From NCBI GenBank assembly GCA_023333625.1, contig CM041642.1, positions 10,735,086 through 10,799,085 on the forward strand: a DNA stretch of 64,000 nucleotides, written 5' to 3'. Positions within the stretch are counted from its first letter, which is position 1; every line of letters begins with the position of its first letter. The stretch comes from Bothriochloa decipiens. Taxonomy: Eukaryota; Streptophyta; Magnoliopsida; Poales; Poaceae. The position numbers were made by a program, and so were the translations under genes. Shown in pieces: positions 9,066-19,843 of the stretch. The notes beneath the pieces are model-generated. The model made no database searches. It was not told where the DNA came from and saw nothing but the letters and a program-made list of their open reading frames with translations.

Positions 9066-12000
9066 ACTTTAAAACTGAAGCCCTGTCGCAGTAGCCCATA
9101 TATGTCTTGCCAGACCAACTATGTTTGGATGAAAAAAATGGATGACATGCAGATGACAGTGGTACCTGATTCAATAAACTTGTTCCAGAAAAATTCAAAT
9201 CCTTCCATAAATCCTGTGCATTTCTCACTAATGCAATTTTTGGTATATTCATAGTATACATCTTTTACGGATTTGCTTGTTCTTTTTTCAGAATTTGAGT
9301 TTTCAAAATTACCTTGTAAAAAGAATAAAAAAATAGCTTTTGGGTGAAGTGAATAAAAAAGATATACAACTCTTGTCATACAATTGTGGTTACATAGATA
9401 GATTTTTTAATTTCCTAGACACAAGTGATCTACAAGAGAAGTACGTAAGAAAATAGTATATACTCCGTATTATTTTTTTGAACCTACATATGTTTTATTA
9501 TTACTATTACTATAATAATATTGTTTTGCTTCATTAACGCAGCCGCTTACGGCAAGTCGGCAACAAGCTATAGCCGTAGACAATAGAACCTCCTTTTCAC
9601 TAAAGCCCAAGTCCGAAAGGGTACTTGGCGGACCGAGACCCTCGGCCCATAAAAGCCCAATACGGCTGGTATATATTCTCAACTAACAAATATCCCCTCA
9701 AAAAATATCATTGTATATAACAACAATAAATGGCGTGACAGCGATAACGTTTGCGTCTGTATCAACAAGGAACAGTGACGGAATGGGGCGAATCTTTCTG
9801 GTATCTCTTGGACGCTACCGATCGAGAACGTCGCGTTGCTATCGGGCGAGCTGCATCCAACTGCACTGCAATGCGGCCCATCTCGTAGCTAGCTAGGAGC
9901 CTGACGCTGCACTACACTTGCATCCCATCTGCGCATTGCGCACTTGCACTTGGCTTGCTGTTCACCTGTTGTTGTTGCTGCTGCTCGACAGTCAGGCACT
10001 CGCTTGTACGCTACGCACGGATCGGTCACTCTCACTGGCGGCCACAATTGCTTGCCCATGATCCCATGCCGGCCCATGGGCCAGCAGGAGCAGTAATAAC
10101 ATGCATGTGTTGGGGGCCTTGAGGGGGAGATGTGAAGCAGCAGCCAGGCAGCCAGCAGCTGCAGTGAAAAGGGCTTCGTCGTGGTTGCCACTGCCAGGCG
10201 CACGGTGGCGTGTTACAAGGGAAGCAGCAGAGACGGACGGCTGGGCAACGCCGACACTTTTACGTATGCCGCGGCGCCTGGGCTCTGCGCTTTCGAATTT
10301 CCATGCGCGGGGCATGCAAAAGCCTGCGGCGTGGCGCCCTGGTTTGTGTGGGTGTAATAAGCCACAGACTGGCTACGGCCAGCCAGACAGCCAGGCAGGC
10401 AGGCAGGCGCGCGCGCACAGCTCAAAAGCGAGCGGACGCAGTAGAAAAGGGAGGGGTAGGTGCAGGCAAAGGAGGAGAGATTGAGACGACGATGAGAAGA
10501 GGGAGAGACGCCGGCCTGTTGCTGTTGGTTCAGCCAGGAAAGCAGCGGCGCATGCATGCACGCATAGTGCTGTATGCTCCTGCTGCTATGCTAGTTCTGC
10601 GCCTGTGTCTGCTTCTGCCACTGCGCCGGACATCATATCGATCACCGGTAATGGACGGAGTAACTATGCTATGCATGCATGTCCCGGCACTGTTTATGTG
10701 CAAGTGCCTCGCTTAACATGCCTTCGTCTGTTGCTGGGCGGCGCGTCTGATGTTGGAAAAGGGTTCGCTTCCTCCGGCCTGCATGTGCCCCGTACTTCAC
10801 TGATCACTCGTACCCCCAAAGAAGGATAACGTTATCAAAATACGTGTAATATTTATATCTCTAAATAAATTTATTAAAAAACTAGATTTTTTTTAAAGAT
10901 ACTAATTACTTAATATAAATATTTATATATTTTAATATATAATTATCAGTAGTTTAAAAATACTGACTTTTCAAAAAATAAGAATTATATTTATTTTGGG
11001 ACCTGGTTTTTCTTGTTTCATTCTGAACTTATTTCTCTCCGTAGCCTGATGAGGATCCATCATCTGCTGCCAGAATTGGACAGCCGACAAGAAGCCTACT
11101 ATCTTGGGCGGGCACCCCGGCCCCTAGCTTCACTAACCTCGCCGTCGGCCTACCATCATCATCCTCGCTCTTCCATCCCCTCTACTGCCGGGCATGAGTC
11201 CACGGGCCGGCCGGTCAACTGAAAACGTCGGTTGCAGATTTTAGGGGCTGAATGTATCATGTATGCGTGGTCAATGTCATAACATCGCAATCAGTTTTGG
11301 AGGGGGGCTGTTCCAAATAGTACATGCAACATCGATCAAGTGCTAGCTAGCACACACAGCAGACAGGCTGTGCACTGGATACATTTCTTTGGTCTTGCTC
11401 TAGCTAGCGTGCCCCAATAATTTCCTGACGAGGAAAAGGGGTCCATCGGAGAGGACCACGTACTGCTATGGACACAGGGCCCACGTGTCAGGTCCAGGCT
11501 AGCCTTTGGAAGATCGGCCCACTTCTCATTCAGCTACGGCCCAACCGCCCAAGCGACGGACGTGCCTGCCTGCCTGCTGGTATGGATCGAGATCGAGATC
11601 GAGATGGCATCTTCCATAGCTTCGCGAGTGCGTGGTTGCCTCATCGATCGATGCCGCCGTCTTTCTGATGAACCGTCGTTTTCACAGCTGTACGTATTTC
11701 CAACAGTTTCTCTTTTTATCGCTTCGTCGTCTTCTTCACAAAATCTGACCGCAGATGGATCGGCACGTACCTTTTTGTTACTCGCTCCCACGCACATCCG
11801 CATCCGCGGCAAAAGCTTTCTCAACTCTGCGTCAATTTAGGTTTTGGCCGCGGAAACACAGCAGGAGCGCGCTGAGGGTATCCCTAACAATGGGTCACCT
11901 AGCTAGCTGACTAGGAATTCATCGGATGTGGTAGTGAGAGAGAATTAAAAAAACAGCCTCACTGGCTATTCATTAGTCGCCCTTAACTGCACCTTTTTAA

Positions 12001-12650
12001 TAGAATAACCACAGTAGAACGATATCTTCTACTGTACTAGCAAAATCCATGATTCTACGGTGTTTTCTAACAAATTTATTCTGAACGTCCTGCCCCATAA
12101 CTTTTCACTAGTGCACCTGCGCTGCTGCGCAGCACCGGCCGGCACTCCGGACACGGCGTGGAGCGGCGACGATGCCGGCGCCATCATATCGAGCACCGTG
12201 CAGCGCGGTGCTTCGATCCTCTCCGCATCGATCGATCTCGCTGTCCGGTCTGATCGGGTCAGGCGTGCGCATGCATGCGGCGAGCGTGTTTGCCAGTGCT
12301 GGCTTTGGTGCGCGCTCTGACACTGCAGCAGCCGGCAGCGCGCCATGCAACTTTTGTCTCTTCCACTGCTATCCTCGATCGGCAACCGCTTGCTCCCCAG
12401 CCAAGACCTGGTGGCTGCGGGCTGTACGCTGGTAAATGAAATACAGGCCCTCCAGCCGGAGCAAACACTGCTCCGTACGTCCTAATAGAATTATAATTTT
12501 GGATTAAACCAAGTTAAGTTAGACTATTTTTCTGAAACGAAGTTAAGTTAGAGTATTAAATATAGTAGTTAGCTAAATTCATAGAAAATGGTATAAGCAT
12601 GCATGTATGTAAATGGTATTATCAGTATATTCAACTATTAATCTAATCAT
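9066..12650. other. Intergenic region without a recognisable gene
   Basis: I find no supported coding sequence on either strand. 9066-9480 and 10820-11010 are AT-rich. 9900-10800 is GC-rich with many GCATGC and (GGCA)n motifs, including a short CAGGCAGGCAGGCAGGCGCGCGCGC stretch near 10390-10416. Numerous short ORFs overlap on both strands there with no family resemblance. No transposon termini were found. Confidence 0.5.
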
Positions 12651-13734
12651 ATCTATATTATCTATTTCCGAACACATGGTTAATATTAACCCGTGTCACC
12701 ATTGTGAGAGTGATGAGTCGTTGCCAAGAGGTCATATCAAGCTTTGGCTTAGTGTGCTGAAATTAATCATTGCGTGAGTTGGTGTTATGCAACGTGCATG
12801 TCCCTTCCCTTGTGACGTGCACGTGCACGTGCTGAGACTAAGACGTTCGACGACAATGGAGAAGATCAAGGAGTTTGTGTCAATGGACTAGATGCAGTGA
12901 AAGACAGACGTGAAGGCTTGGACGGAGGAACTAAGGGCCAAAGGACAGACCATGGACGACTAAGGTGTTGACCAAATCAAGGTGGGTATGTGAAGACTTG
13001 TGGTCGGGATGTCAAGGATGAGTAGTGACGCCACACGTCGAGATCATGTAGGAGACGTAGCCGATACATGACTCTAGCTTGATTTGGCAATTTCAGCCAG
13101 AAACCGTGAGCGATAGTGGCGACATGTGGCGTCATCAGAGAGCTTGCATCGAGGCAAATCTTTATCGCAAAGAGCTTACAAAGAACTAACATTTTGAACC
13201 TTTTGGAGAAACCCCAAGTGAGAAGATTGTTTTCAAGATCTGCATTGATTCTGAGGGTCTCGAGGGTTGATCTTTTTGGGAAAGGTTCTAATCACACTCA
13301 GAAACATCTCTGCAACTTTGGTGCAAGATGGAATTTATTTGAATCAAATTTGCCTTATCTATGGTTTTCGTGGAGCTCTGAGTCGTCTGTAGAACAGGCA
13401 TGTCCGGTTCCAAATCACCCAAGCTGGTTTCCAAGGTAGATTTGTGCAGAAGAACTACCCAAGTCATTTTGCTGAGAGGTTTTCGCCTCGTGTCGCATTT
13501 CCGCCTCTCTTGATGTGTTCTCGTTGTCTCTGTTTTTTTTTCCTTTTTCCATTGTGTTCTCTGAGTTGTCTAGCATTTATTTGATCACTAGTTGGACTTT
13601 GTAACTTTGGTTTGTAGATTTTGAGTTTGTGAGCGCTTTTGGTTTAATTGGGATAGTGACTAGTTTCTTGCCAAAGAAATTTGATTTGGCTACCATTCAA
13701 CCCCTTCCCTGTGGTTGCTTGTTCAGTCCTTTAG

Positions 13735-14560
13735 TTGGTATTATTACAACAGGTTAAGGATAAAGACACCTTAACTGGTTCTTGATCCATGAAGACAACA
13801 ATGGAGCATGCTAGTGGTAAGGCCCCATGGTTCAATGGGATGAACTACCCATACCGGAACATTCACATGTCTGCTAATTTGCGAAGCATCATTCTAAAGT
13901 TTGTGAAATTTGCTTGGACAAGGAATATATGTTTTTGGTTTCGGGTTGGTCAAGATCAGATTGACCAACATGACTCTAAGGACTAAAATGCTTTGTTTCC
14001 CTATGTTTTGATTCTCGAGTTTTAGCATGTTCTCATGTTTGAGATGACTCACGAGATCTAGTCTAGTCTTGACAAATATCATGAGGGATCATCTCAATTC
14101 AAACAAGACTCTTTGAGACTCACCGTGAGAGTATGAGAACTTCTGCAATTGCATTATGAAACTTTTGATTCGATGTTTAGTTGCTTTCAATTGACTTTGA
14201 ACAAGATGCTGCAAAAAAAGCCGCAGCTATCTTGCGACGATCATGATGAGATGGCCGTGAAACTCTAGATGTCCTAGATCATAAGGTGTAGGAAGTGAAT
14301 ATTGTTGCAATCAATGAGGCTCCTAACTACGAGGCTCTCAAAGTTGACAAGCTCTTCAGTAAGCTCAAGTTCACCGAGATGTCTAGTCTAGAGCCAAATT
14401 GAGAACCCATCCTCAACAACCATGGCTCTTGTGCCTAGTCTAGGTGGATGTTTTACTAACTCGTCACCTATGTGTTTTGCCTTGCCATCTTTGATCGCGT
14501 TGAGTAGGTTGAGGCGCTTGGTGACGAGGAGCTATTGCGTTGTTTTTTAACATGTTCAAA
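13735..14560 (+). pseudogene. Decayed Ty1/copia relic: primer site and gag remnants
   Basis: A degraded initiator-tRNA primer site (ttggtattattacaacagg, compare TTGGTATCAGAGCCAGG) lies at 13735-13753. It is followed about 50 bp later by a frame from 13789 whose residues 9-24 read ASGKAPWFNGMNYPYR, resembling the start of copia gag (consensus APxFNGxNYxYWK). Further gag-like pieces follow in changing frames: EAPNYEALKVDKLFSKLKF near 14310-14370 and a segment resembling VEALGDEELAL near 14510-14540. Stops and frameshifts are frequent, so nothing is functional. The preceding several hundred bases probably include its LTR, but I could not place the LTR start. Confidence 0.6.
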
Positions 14561-15485
14561 CCCATCAAAGCTCTCCTGGAGAAGCGTATCCATTATATAT
14601 GTCTCCTCCATGATCTCGACACATGTCACCATCATTCTCGATCGCCCGATCACTATATCCTCCGGTCCCTATGTGTTTACTTGGTCAACACGGTCTACTC
14701 CTCCACGTGTACTATTACTCATCGATGTATCCAAGTGTCAGCAACCCACGATCAATCTTTTAGCCTCCTTGGTCCTCATTCCAAGTATTAAGTCCATCCT
14801 TCACCGCTCTCAGTTATTGGCACGACACGTCTCTACCTGACATTCTCTATTGCCATCGACCATCTCAGTGTTCCACGCCTACACACTGACAGAACAAGAA
14901 ACATTGTTTCCCACGCACTCACGCCATAGTTAGTCTCCAAACTAAGCAAATGTTGATTATTTTCTAACAATAACTCATCACAACTCGACACATATGGACA
15001 TTACAAGGGGCTGCCAGTTAAAACGGGCTAGTTCCTCGTCACTGGGTGGTGCCACCTCGATCAAATCACTCGCTACATAATGACCGTGTCTTCAGCAAAA
15101 TAGTTGACACATATATAATGACTTGGGATATATATAGTTGATATAGTTGAATAAAATAGGTTTGGTTGACTTGTACAAACGCACAACAGCAAAAACTTGC
15201 GTACATTTTTCTTCTCTACCAGTATTCACGTGGTAAGATATAATAATAGTTATTACTGTGCCGGCACAAGAGACAATTTACCAAGCCATGCATGCAGCAG
15301 CAGGGCCTGGCATACGGGGTTCAGAAAAGACCAGCCAGAGATATAGTAAAAGATGGCTGCACAGGCATAAATAAATTTAAAAGCTACATGCGTAGCATTT
15401 GTGACTGTACGACTACATATAGTACACCACCCCACGTACAGAAGAAATAGTCGCGCCCCCATCGTCTCTTTTCTACGAACCATAT
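14561..15485. other. Intergenic region, nothing recognised
   Basis: This stretch lies between the copia relic and the Harbinger element. It contains short overlapping ORFs without family resemblance and an AT-rich part at 15080-15260. No inverted or direct terminal repeats were seen. Confidence 0.4.
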
Positions 15486-16253
15486 GAGCGTGTTTGGCAA
15501 TTGGGCTAAGGCTAGCCAGGCCGTCCCAGGACGTAACTCATTGTTTGAAACTCTTGCAAGTGGCCCAGGCTTGGTCCAGCTTGGCCAGCCGTACCGAGTT
15601 GGCCTGGCTAGCCTCGAACGGCCGATTCGGCCATTTCCCGCTGGCCAGGCCCAAGCCAGCCCAAAGTGGAGCTCGCGGACGTGGGCCCGAGTGCCCCCCG
15701 CTGGCCACCATATATAAGCGGCGTCTCACTACCTGGCTAGGGTTTCCTTAGTACTATTCACTCTCGCCCCGAGCCGCCGCTCTATCTCGCTCGCTCTTGC
15801 TCTCGCTCACTCTCCTCCGTTCCCCTCCCTCCCGGTGTACCGGCAGCACCGGCGACCACCGTCGGCGAAGTAGGTAAGACCCGCAGTCTGATGAGCGTGC
15901 CTCCAATCCTTCGATCTCCCTGTGTTCTCTTTGGTTCTTGGTGATTGTTGCTTGATTCATGAGATTTCTTTCGCATTTAGCACTGAGTCTTAGGTAATGG
16001 TCGATGATGGTCACGGATCTGTGTGGCGCACCATTTGGTGTTGCAGCCATTCCTCTAAAATTGGTTAGGGTTCTAGTCATACTATTGTTAGAGCTCATCG
16101 ATTTGGTCTCTCAAACCCTCGGTTGGTCACTGATGTGGGTAAAGTTCGTCCTTTTCTCGTGGATCTGGGTGGCGCACCTCTTGGTGACGCAGCTGATCCG
16201 TCTTGATTTGCCGTCCCGTCCACTAATTTGTCTTGCATTGTTTGTTTAGCGTC

Positions 16254-17580
16254 ATGGATCCAGTGGTGATGCGTCATCAGGTTGCTCATAGGGGCGCTGC
16301 TGCAGTGGGTGTGTGTGGATCATTCTCAGGTTCAGGAATCTGGCCAGGTCTAGGGAGGGGATTTGCTTCGGTCCATTGCCCAGAGAGACCGAGAGAGGGC
16401 TTGCAACCTCAGGTTCATCTATCATAGCTCTGATCACCACTGTCTAGAAGTGCTTAGGATGACTAGGGAACCCTTCTTCAAGCTTTGTGACTTGTTTCGC
16501 CAAAGGGCTCTGCTTAGGGCCAGTTGGCACACTAGCATTGAAGAACAAGTGGCAATGTTTTTGCTGATGTCGGCCATAACCAGAGATTCAGGGTCCTTCC
16601 ACCGATCTTTAGGAGATACCTTGAGACCATTAGTAGGTACTTTCATGAGGTCCTTTATGCAGTTGGTGAGTTAAGGAATGAGATGATTAGAGCCCCCTCA
16701 ACTGCTGTTCATCCCAAAATAGCCAGGAGCAGGAGATGGAACCCATTTTTCAAGGTAGTTGTTCATTGCCATTAGGTTATTGCTAGCCATTTAGGACATT
16801 GTTGTGCCTAATCTGTGGTTTGTTTAGGATTGTGTTGCTGCCATTAATGGAACTCATGTGCTAGCAAGAGTTCCAGCAAAGGAGAGGGGATCTTTCATAG
16901 GGAGGAAGCACACAACCACACAGAATGTCCTTGCCTGTGTGAACTGGGATCTTAGATTCACCTATGTGTTGGCTAGTTGGGAAGGTTCTGCTCATGATGC
17001 CTGTATCCTAGCTGATGCTTTGGCAAGAGAGGATGGACTTAGGATCCCACAAGGTATCAGCTTATTTCCGCATCTTCCATCCAATCTAGATGAGGTCCTC
17101 ATCCACTATTCTAATTCATGCCCATGTCCTTCAATTCTAGAAAAGTTCTATCTTGTGGACGTTGGTTATGTAGTTAGACATGGTTTCCTCCCACCATATC
17201 GTGGAGTTTGGTAACACTTAAGGGAGTATGGTGTTAGAAGCCCACAGAATCCTAGAGAGCTCTTCAACCTGACGTATTCTTCCCTAAGGGTCACTATTGA
17301 AAGAGGGTTTGGGTCTTTGGAAGGTAGGTTCAGGATCTTAGACAACAAGCCTCATCATCCCTATAAGACCTAAGTGAAGCTTGTACTAGCTTGTTGTATC
17401 CTGCACAATTGGATCCTCAGATTTGGCCATGATGGCATGATTCCCAATGAAGGTGACTGGAAGGCCAATCCAGCTAATCACCATAGACCTGGTGATAATG
17501 CTGAAGATAATGCAGCCTAGGTGGCAAAAAGGGATGAATGGGCCCAACAGATGTGGCTGACTAGGAATGGGGCCAATTAG
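16254..17580 (+). pseudogene. Harbinger-type (ALP1/HARBI1-like) DDE transposase, inactivated
   Basis: The reading begins with ATG at 16254 (MDPVVMRHQVAHRG). After a frameshift it gives SSDHHCLEVLRMTREPFF and EEQVAMFL, a helix-turn-helix-like N-terminal region of ALP1/HARBI1 transposases. An intron probably spans 16757-16828. The second exon carries the DDE nuclease: INGTHVLARVPAK, GRKHTTTQNVLA, FTYVLASWEGSAHD, FYLVDVGY and LRVTIERGFG, then KLVLACCILHNWI near the C-terminus. The first catalytic Asp (family IDGTH) is Asn here; the second Asp (YLVD) and the Glu (VTIER) remain. Frameshifts near 16370 and 16570 and stops at about 17212, 17371 and 17518 confirm that it is dead. Confidence 0.85.
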
Positions 17581-17856
17581 ATTGTGTTCATTCAGCAGTA
17601 TGACTTGTGGACCTCTTGTACCATTTGAATTAAGTATAACTGAGACCACTACCGTAGGCAATGATGCATGTCTGTAATGTTGAAACTTATGTTGGGTGCT
17701 GTGTTTATTTGGTTTGTGATGTTCAGACTTATGTTGAACCATTCTATTTATATGTTATCTGTGTTATGTGATGTTTATATTTGAGGTGTTTGTTTCAATC
17801 ATTTGCTACATTATTTGTTATTTCAATGCATTTGTTCATCATGTATGTGATAGCCA

Positions 17857-18290
17857 TGGCTAGTTTGGATGATTTCAACGTATTTGGTGAGGAGATCCAG
17901 CAGCCAGTGGTGGCTGAGGAGCAGCAGACCCCCCACAGCAGGGTGCTAGAGCACCTCCTCGCCTCAACTAGACACCGCTAATGTCTGCTCGTGTCCTGGA
18001 GAAGTTCTCCAAGCTGGTTTCTCAAGGACTGAGGACTGACAAGGGGTTCAAGGAAGTGCACCTCAATGCTGTGGCAAAGGATCTGCAGGAGTTCATTCAC
18101 CATCTAGTGACCAGCACCCAGGTGTAAAACCATCTCCGCAAGTGACGTACCAAGTGGATCAGGATCTACAGACTGAAGGCCTTGAGTGGGGCGCTCTGGG
18201 ATGAAGGACTGTGCATGATCACCTTGAATCCTGAGCACTACAATGGTCATGTCTTGGTAAGTTGTGTTACATTCAGTTAATTTATTCATA
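17857..18290 (+). pseudogene. Myb/SANT-like ORF1 of the Harbinger element, truncated
   Basis: The reading starts near ATG 17857 (MASLDDFNVFGEEIQQP). After a frameshift around 17980 it gives VLEKFSKLVSQGLRTDKGFK, EVHLNAVAKDLQEFIHHLVT and SGALWDEG..MITLNPEHYNGH, the pattern of the plant Myb/SANT-like domain (Myb_DNA-bind_3) found in the DNA-binding partner protein of PIF/Harbinger elements. Stop codons interrupt it at about 18124 and 18142. It ends at a probable splice donor (GGTAAGTTG) near 18255 and no downstream exon is recognisable; instead the region passes into short TATTCAGTCTAATTTAGTTTC-like repeats (about 18299-18360) and then the opposite-strand GRF gene. Confidence 0.75.
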
Positions 18291-18391
18291 TACAGTTTGT
18301 ATTCAGTCCAATTTAGTTTCTATTCAGTGTCTATTCAGTCTAATTTAGTTTCTATTCACTGGTCGACGACGTCCTTCGTGCTGGTGCTCCA

Positions 18392-19422
18392 TCATTTCTT
18401 CAAGGCGGCGAAGATGACTGTAGCCTGGAAGGCGATGACTCTGACCAGGCAGTATAGCAGATGCATGAGCTTGCTCTTATCGACAAGAGTGTAGGCCGCC
18501 TTGCGCTGATAGGTACCACAAACCTGTTTTGCAACCCTCTTGGTTCGCGCAGCATCTTCCTTCAGCTTGGCATTCTCCTTGGCGGCCTTCTCGTTGTTCT
18601 TTAGGGCCTCGAGCAGATGCTCATGGGTCTTGGACTCAATGTGCCTGGTCAGCTTCAGGTCCTTCCAGAGCTTCTTCAATGCCACCTGAACACACTCCGG
18701 CCATGGCTCCTCACACCACTCCATGAACTGGCATCTCTCATCCTCATCCTGAGTGAACATAACAACATCAACAAGCATAAAGGGATGCAATGGGAATCAT
18801 TCAGTCACGGGCAAGGACAACAAAATCAGATCGAGTGTAATGACGCACCTCGAAAGGGCATTCCAGGAAACGCCTACCATGGTGCTTGCCCCCCAAGCTT
18901 TCTTCAGAATGGCATGGCGGCCATGCGAGCACTTGTGAATCCTCACGATACCAAGATCAGACCACTCGTGCTCTGAAACCGCATTTGGAATCTTGGAATC
19001 GCTGTGTCCTTATCAAACATTGGTGAAACAAGGGGGAATGGGATGAGAATCGATCAATTTAACACAAAACAAAACCCTAAATTAAGGAATAGGGATTGCT
19101 ACGACACCGTGCCTACAAGAATAGGTTACCTAGGAATGCAGAATCGACCAATTTCATATCCAAATGGGGACACGAACAAGAACATGAATGAAATCGATTG
19201 AAGCAAAACCCTAGACGACGTTGGGGAAAAGAAATCGGTACTCACCGAGGAGTCGGACTGCTGTGCGCTGGAGGAGTTGTCGGAGGACTCGCCGGACACG
19301 GGAGCGCCAAGCGTCGTCGAGCGGCTCCTCGACGGCGATGAAGGGAGCGACGAACGGGCAGAAGGTTCGCCTCCGCACGGGCAGCCGGGGTGCCCAGTGC
19401 AGCGATCGAGCGTGCGACGCAT
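18392..19422 (-). pseudogene. GRF-type zinc-finger gene inside the Harbinger element, one frameshift
   Basis: Minus-strand gene with ATG at 19422. Exon 1 is 19422-19246 (59 codons, serine-rich, MRRTLDRCTG...); exon 2 runs from about 19000 to 18849; exon 3 is 18749-18392. Donor and acceptor sites are GT..AG. Exon 2 contains HKCSHGRHA and, after a 1-nt frameshift in the C6 run at 18889-18894, GRRFLECPFE. Exon 3 continues DEDERCQFMEWCEEPWPECV, completing the C..C..C..W pattern of the GRF zinc finger. A coiled-coil-like, Lys/Glu/Ala-rich helix follows, then a hydrophobic C-terminal segment (LLYCLVRVIAFQATVIFAAL). Grass genomes carry many such short GRF-coiled-coil-hydrophobic-tail proteins of unknown function. 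The single frameshift lies in a homopolymer, so a sequencing error cannot be excluded. The exon 2 acceptor is not firmly placed. Confidence 0.7.
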
Positions 19423-19843
19423 GGCGCTCTGCGACGAGGCCTCGTCGCTCGTGGCCTTGGCGACGGGGAGACAACGGCGACCGACGAGATGGGGAAGAGG
19501 AGATGACGAATTCGAGGTGGAAGAGCAAGAGTGACGGGTGAACGATAGGGTGAGTGAGGATAGTGCATGCGGCGGCTGTTTATATGGGAGTTGGGGTGAG
19601 GGAGGGGTAAGGGCACAGGAGTCCTGGCCAAATGAAGCAGGCCAGAAAACCAAACAACAACAGGCTTGGCTCCAATGGGCTAGCCAGGTGGTTAGCAAGA
19701 AAACCAAACAAAGAACCAAGCTAGACAGGCCAGATTTAGCTGAAAACCAAACAAGCAGGCCCTGGCTCGAATTACACAGGCCAAGGGTAGCCAGGCTAGC
19801 TTTTGTAAGCCAGACTTACTTGGGCCGAAAACCAAACACACCC

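Larger units (their letters stand above)
15486..19843 (+). mobile_element. PIF/Harbinger DNA transposon (4.36 kb) with three gene remnants
   Basis: The left end reads GAGCGTGTTTGG and the right end CCAAACACACCC, imperfect terminal inverted repeats of the GGGnnTGTTTGG type typical of PIF/Harbinger. Both ends are flanked by the 3-bp direct repeat TAT (15483-15485 and 19844-19846). Subterminal regions on both sides are rich in AGCCAGGC/GCCTGGCT motifs. Inside are, in order, a Harbinger DDE transposase (+), a Myb/SANT-like ORF (+) and a GRF zinc-finger gene on the minus strand. The transposase has lost a catalytic residue and is full of stops, so the element cannot move by itself. TAT is not the most usual target (TWA), so the exact boundary base is slightly uncertain. 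Confidence 0.8.

Noticed and set aside
10530..12480. GC-rich clusters searched for common plant microRNA precursors
   Set aside because: None of the conserved mature sequences I looked for by eye (miR156, 159, 160, 164, 166-169, 171, 172, 319, 390, 393-399, 528) was found. This is not an exhaustive search.
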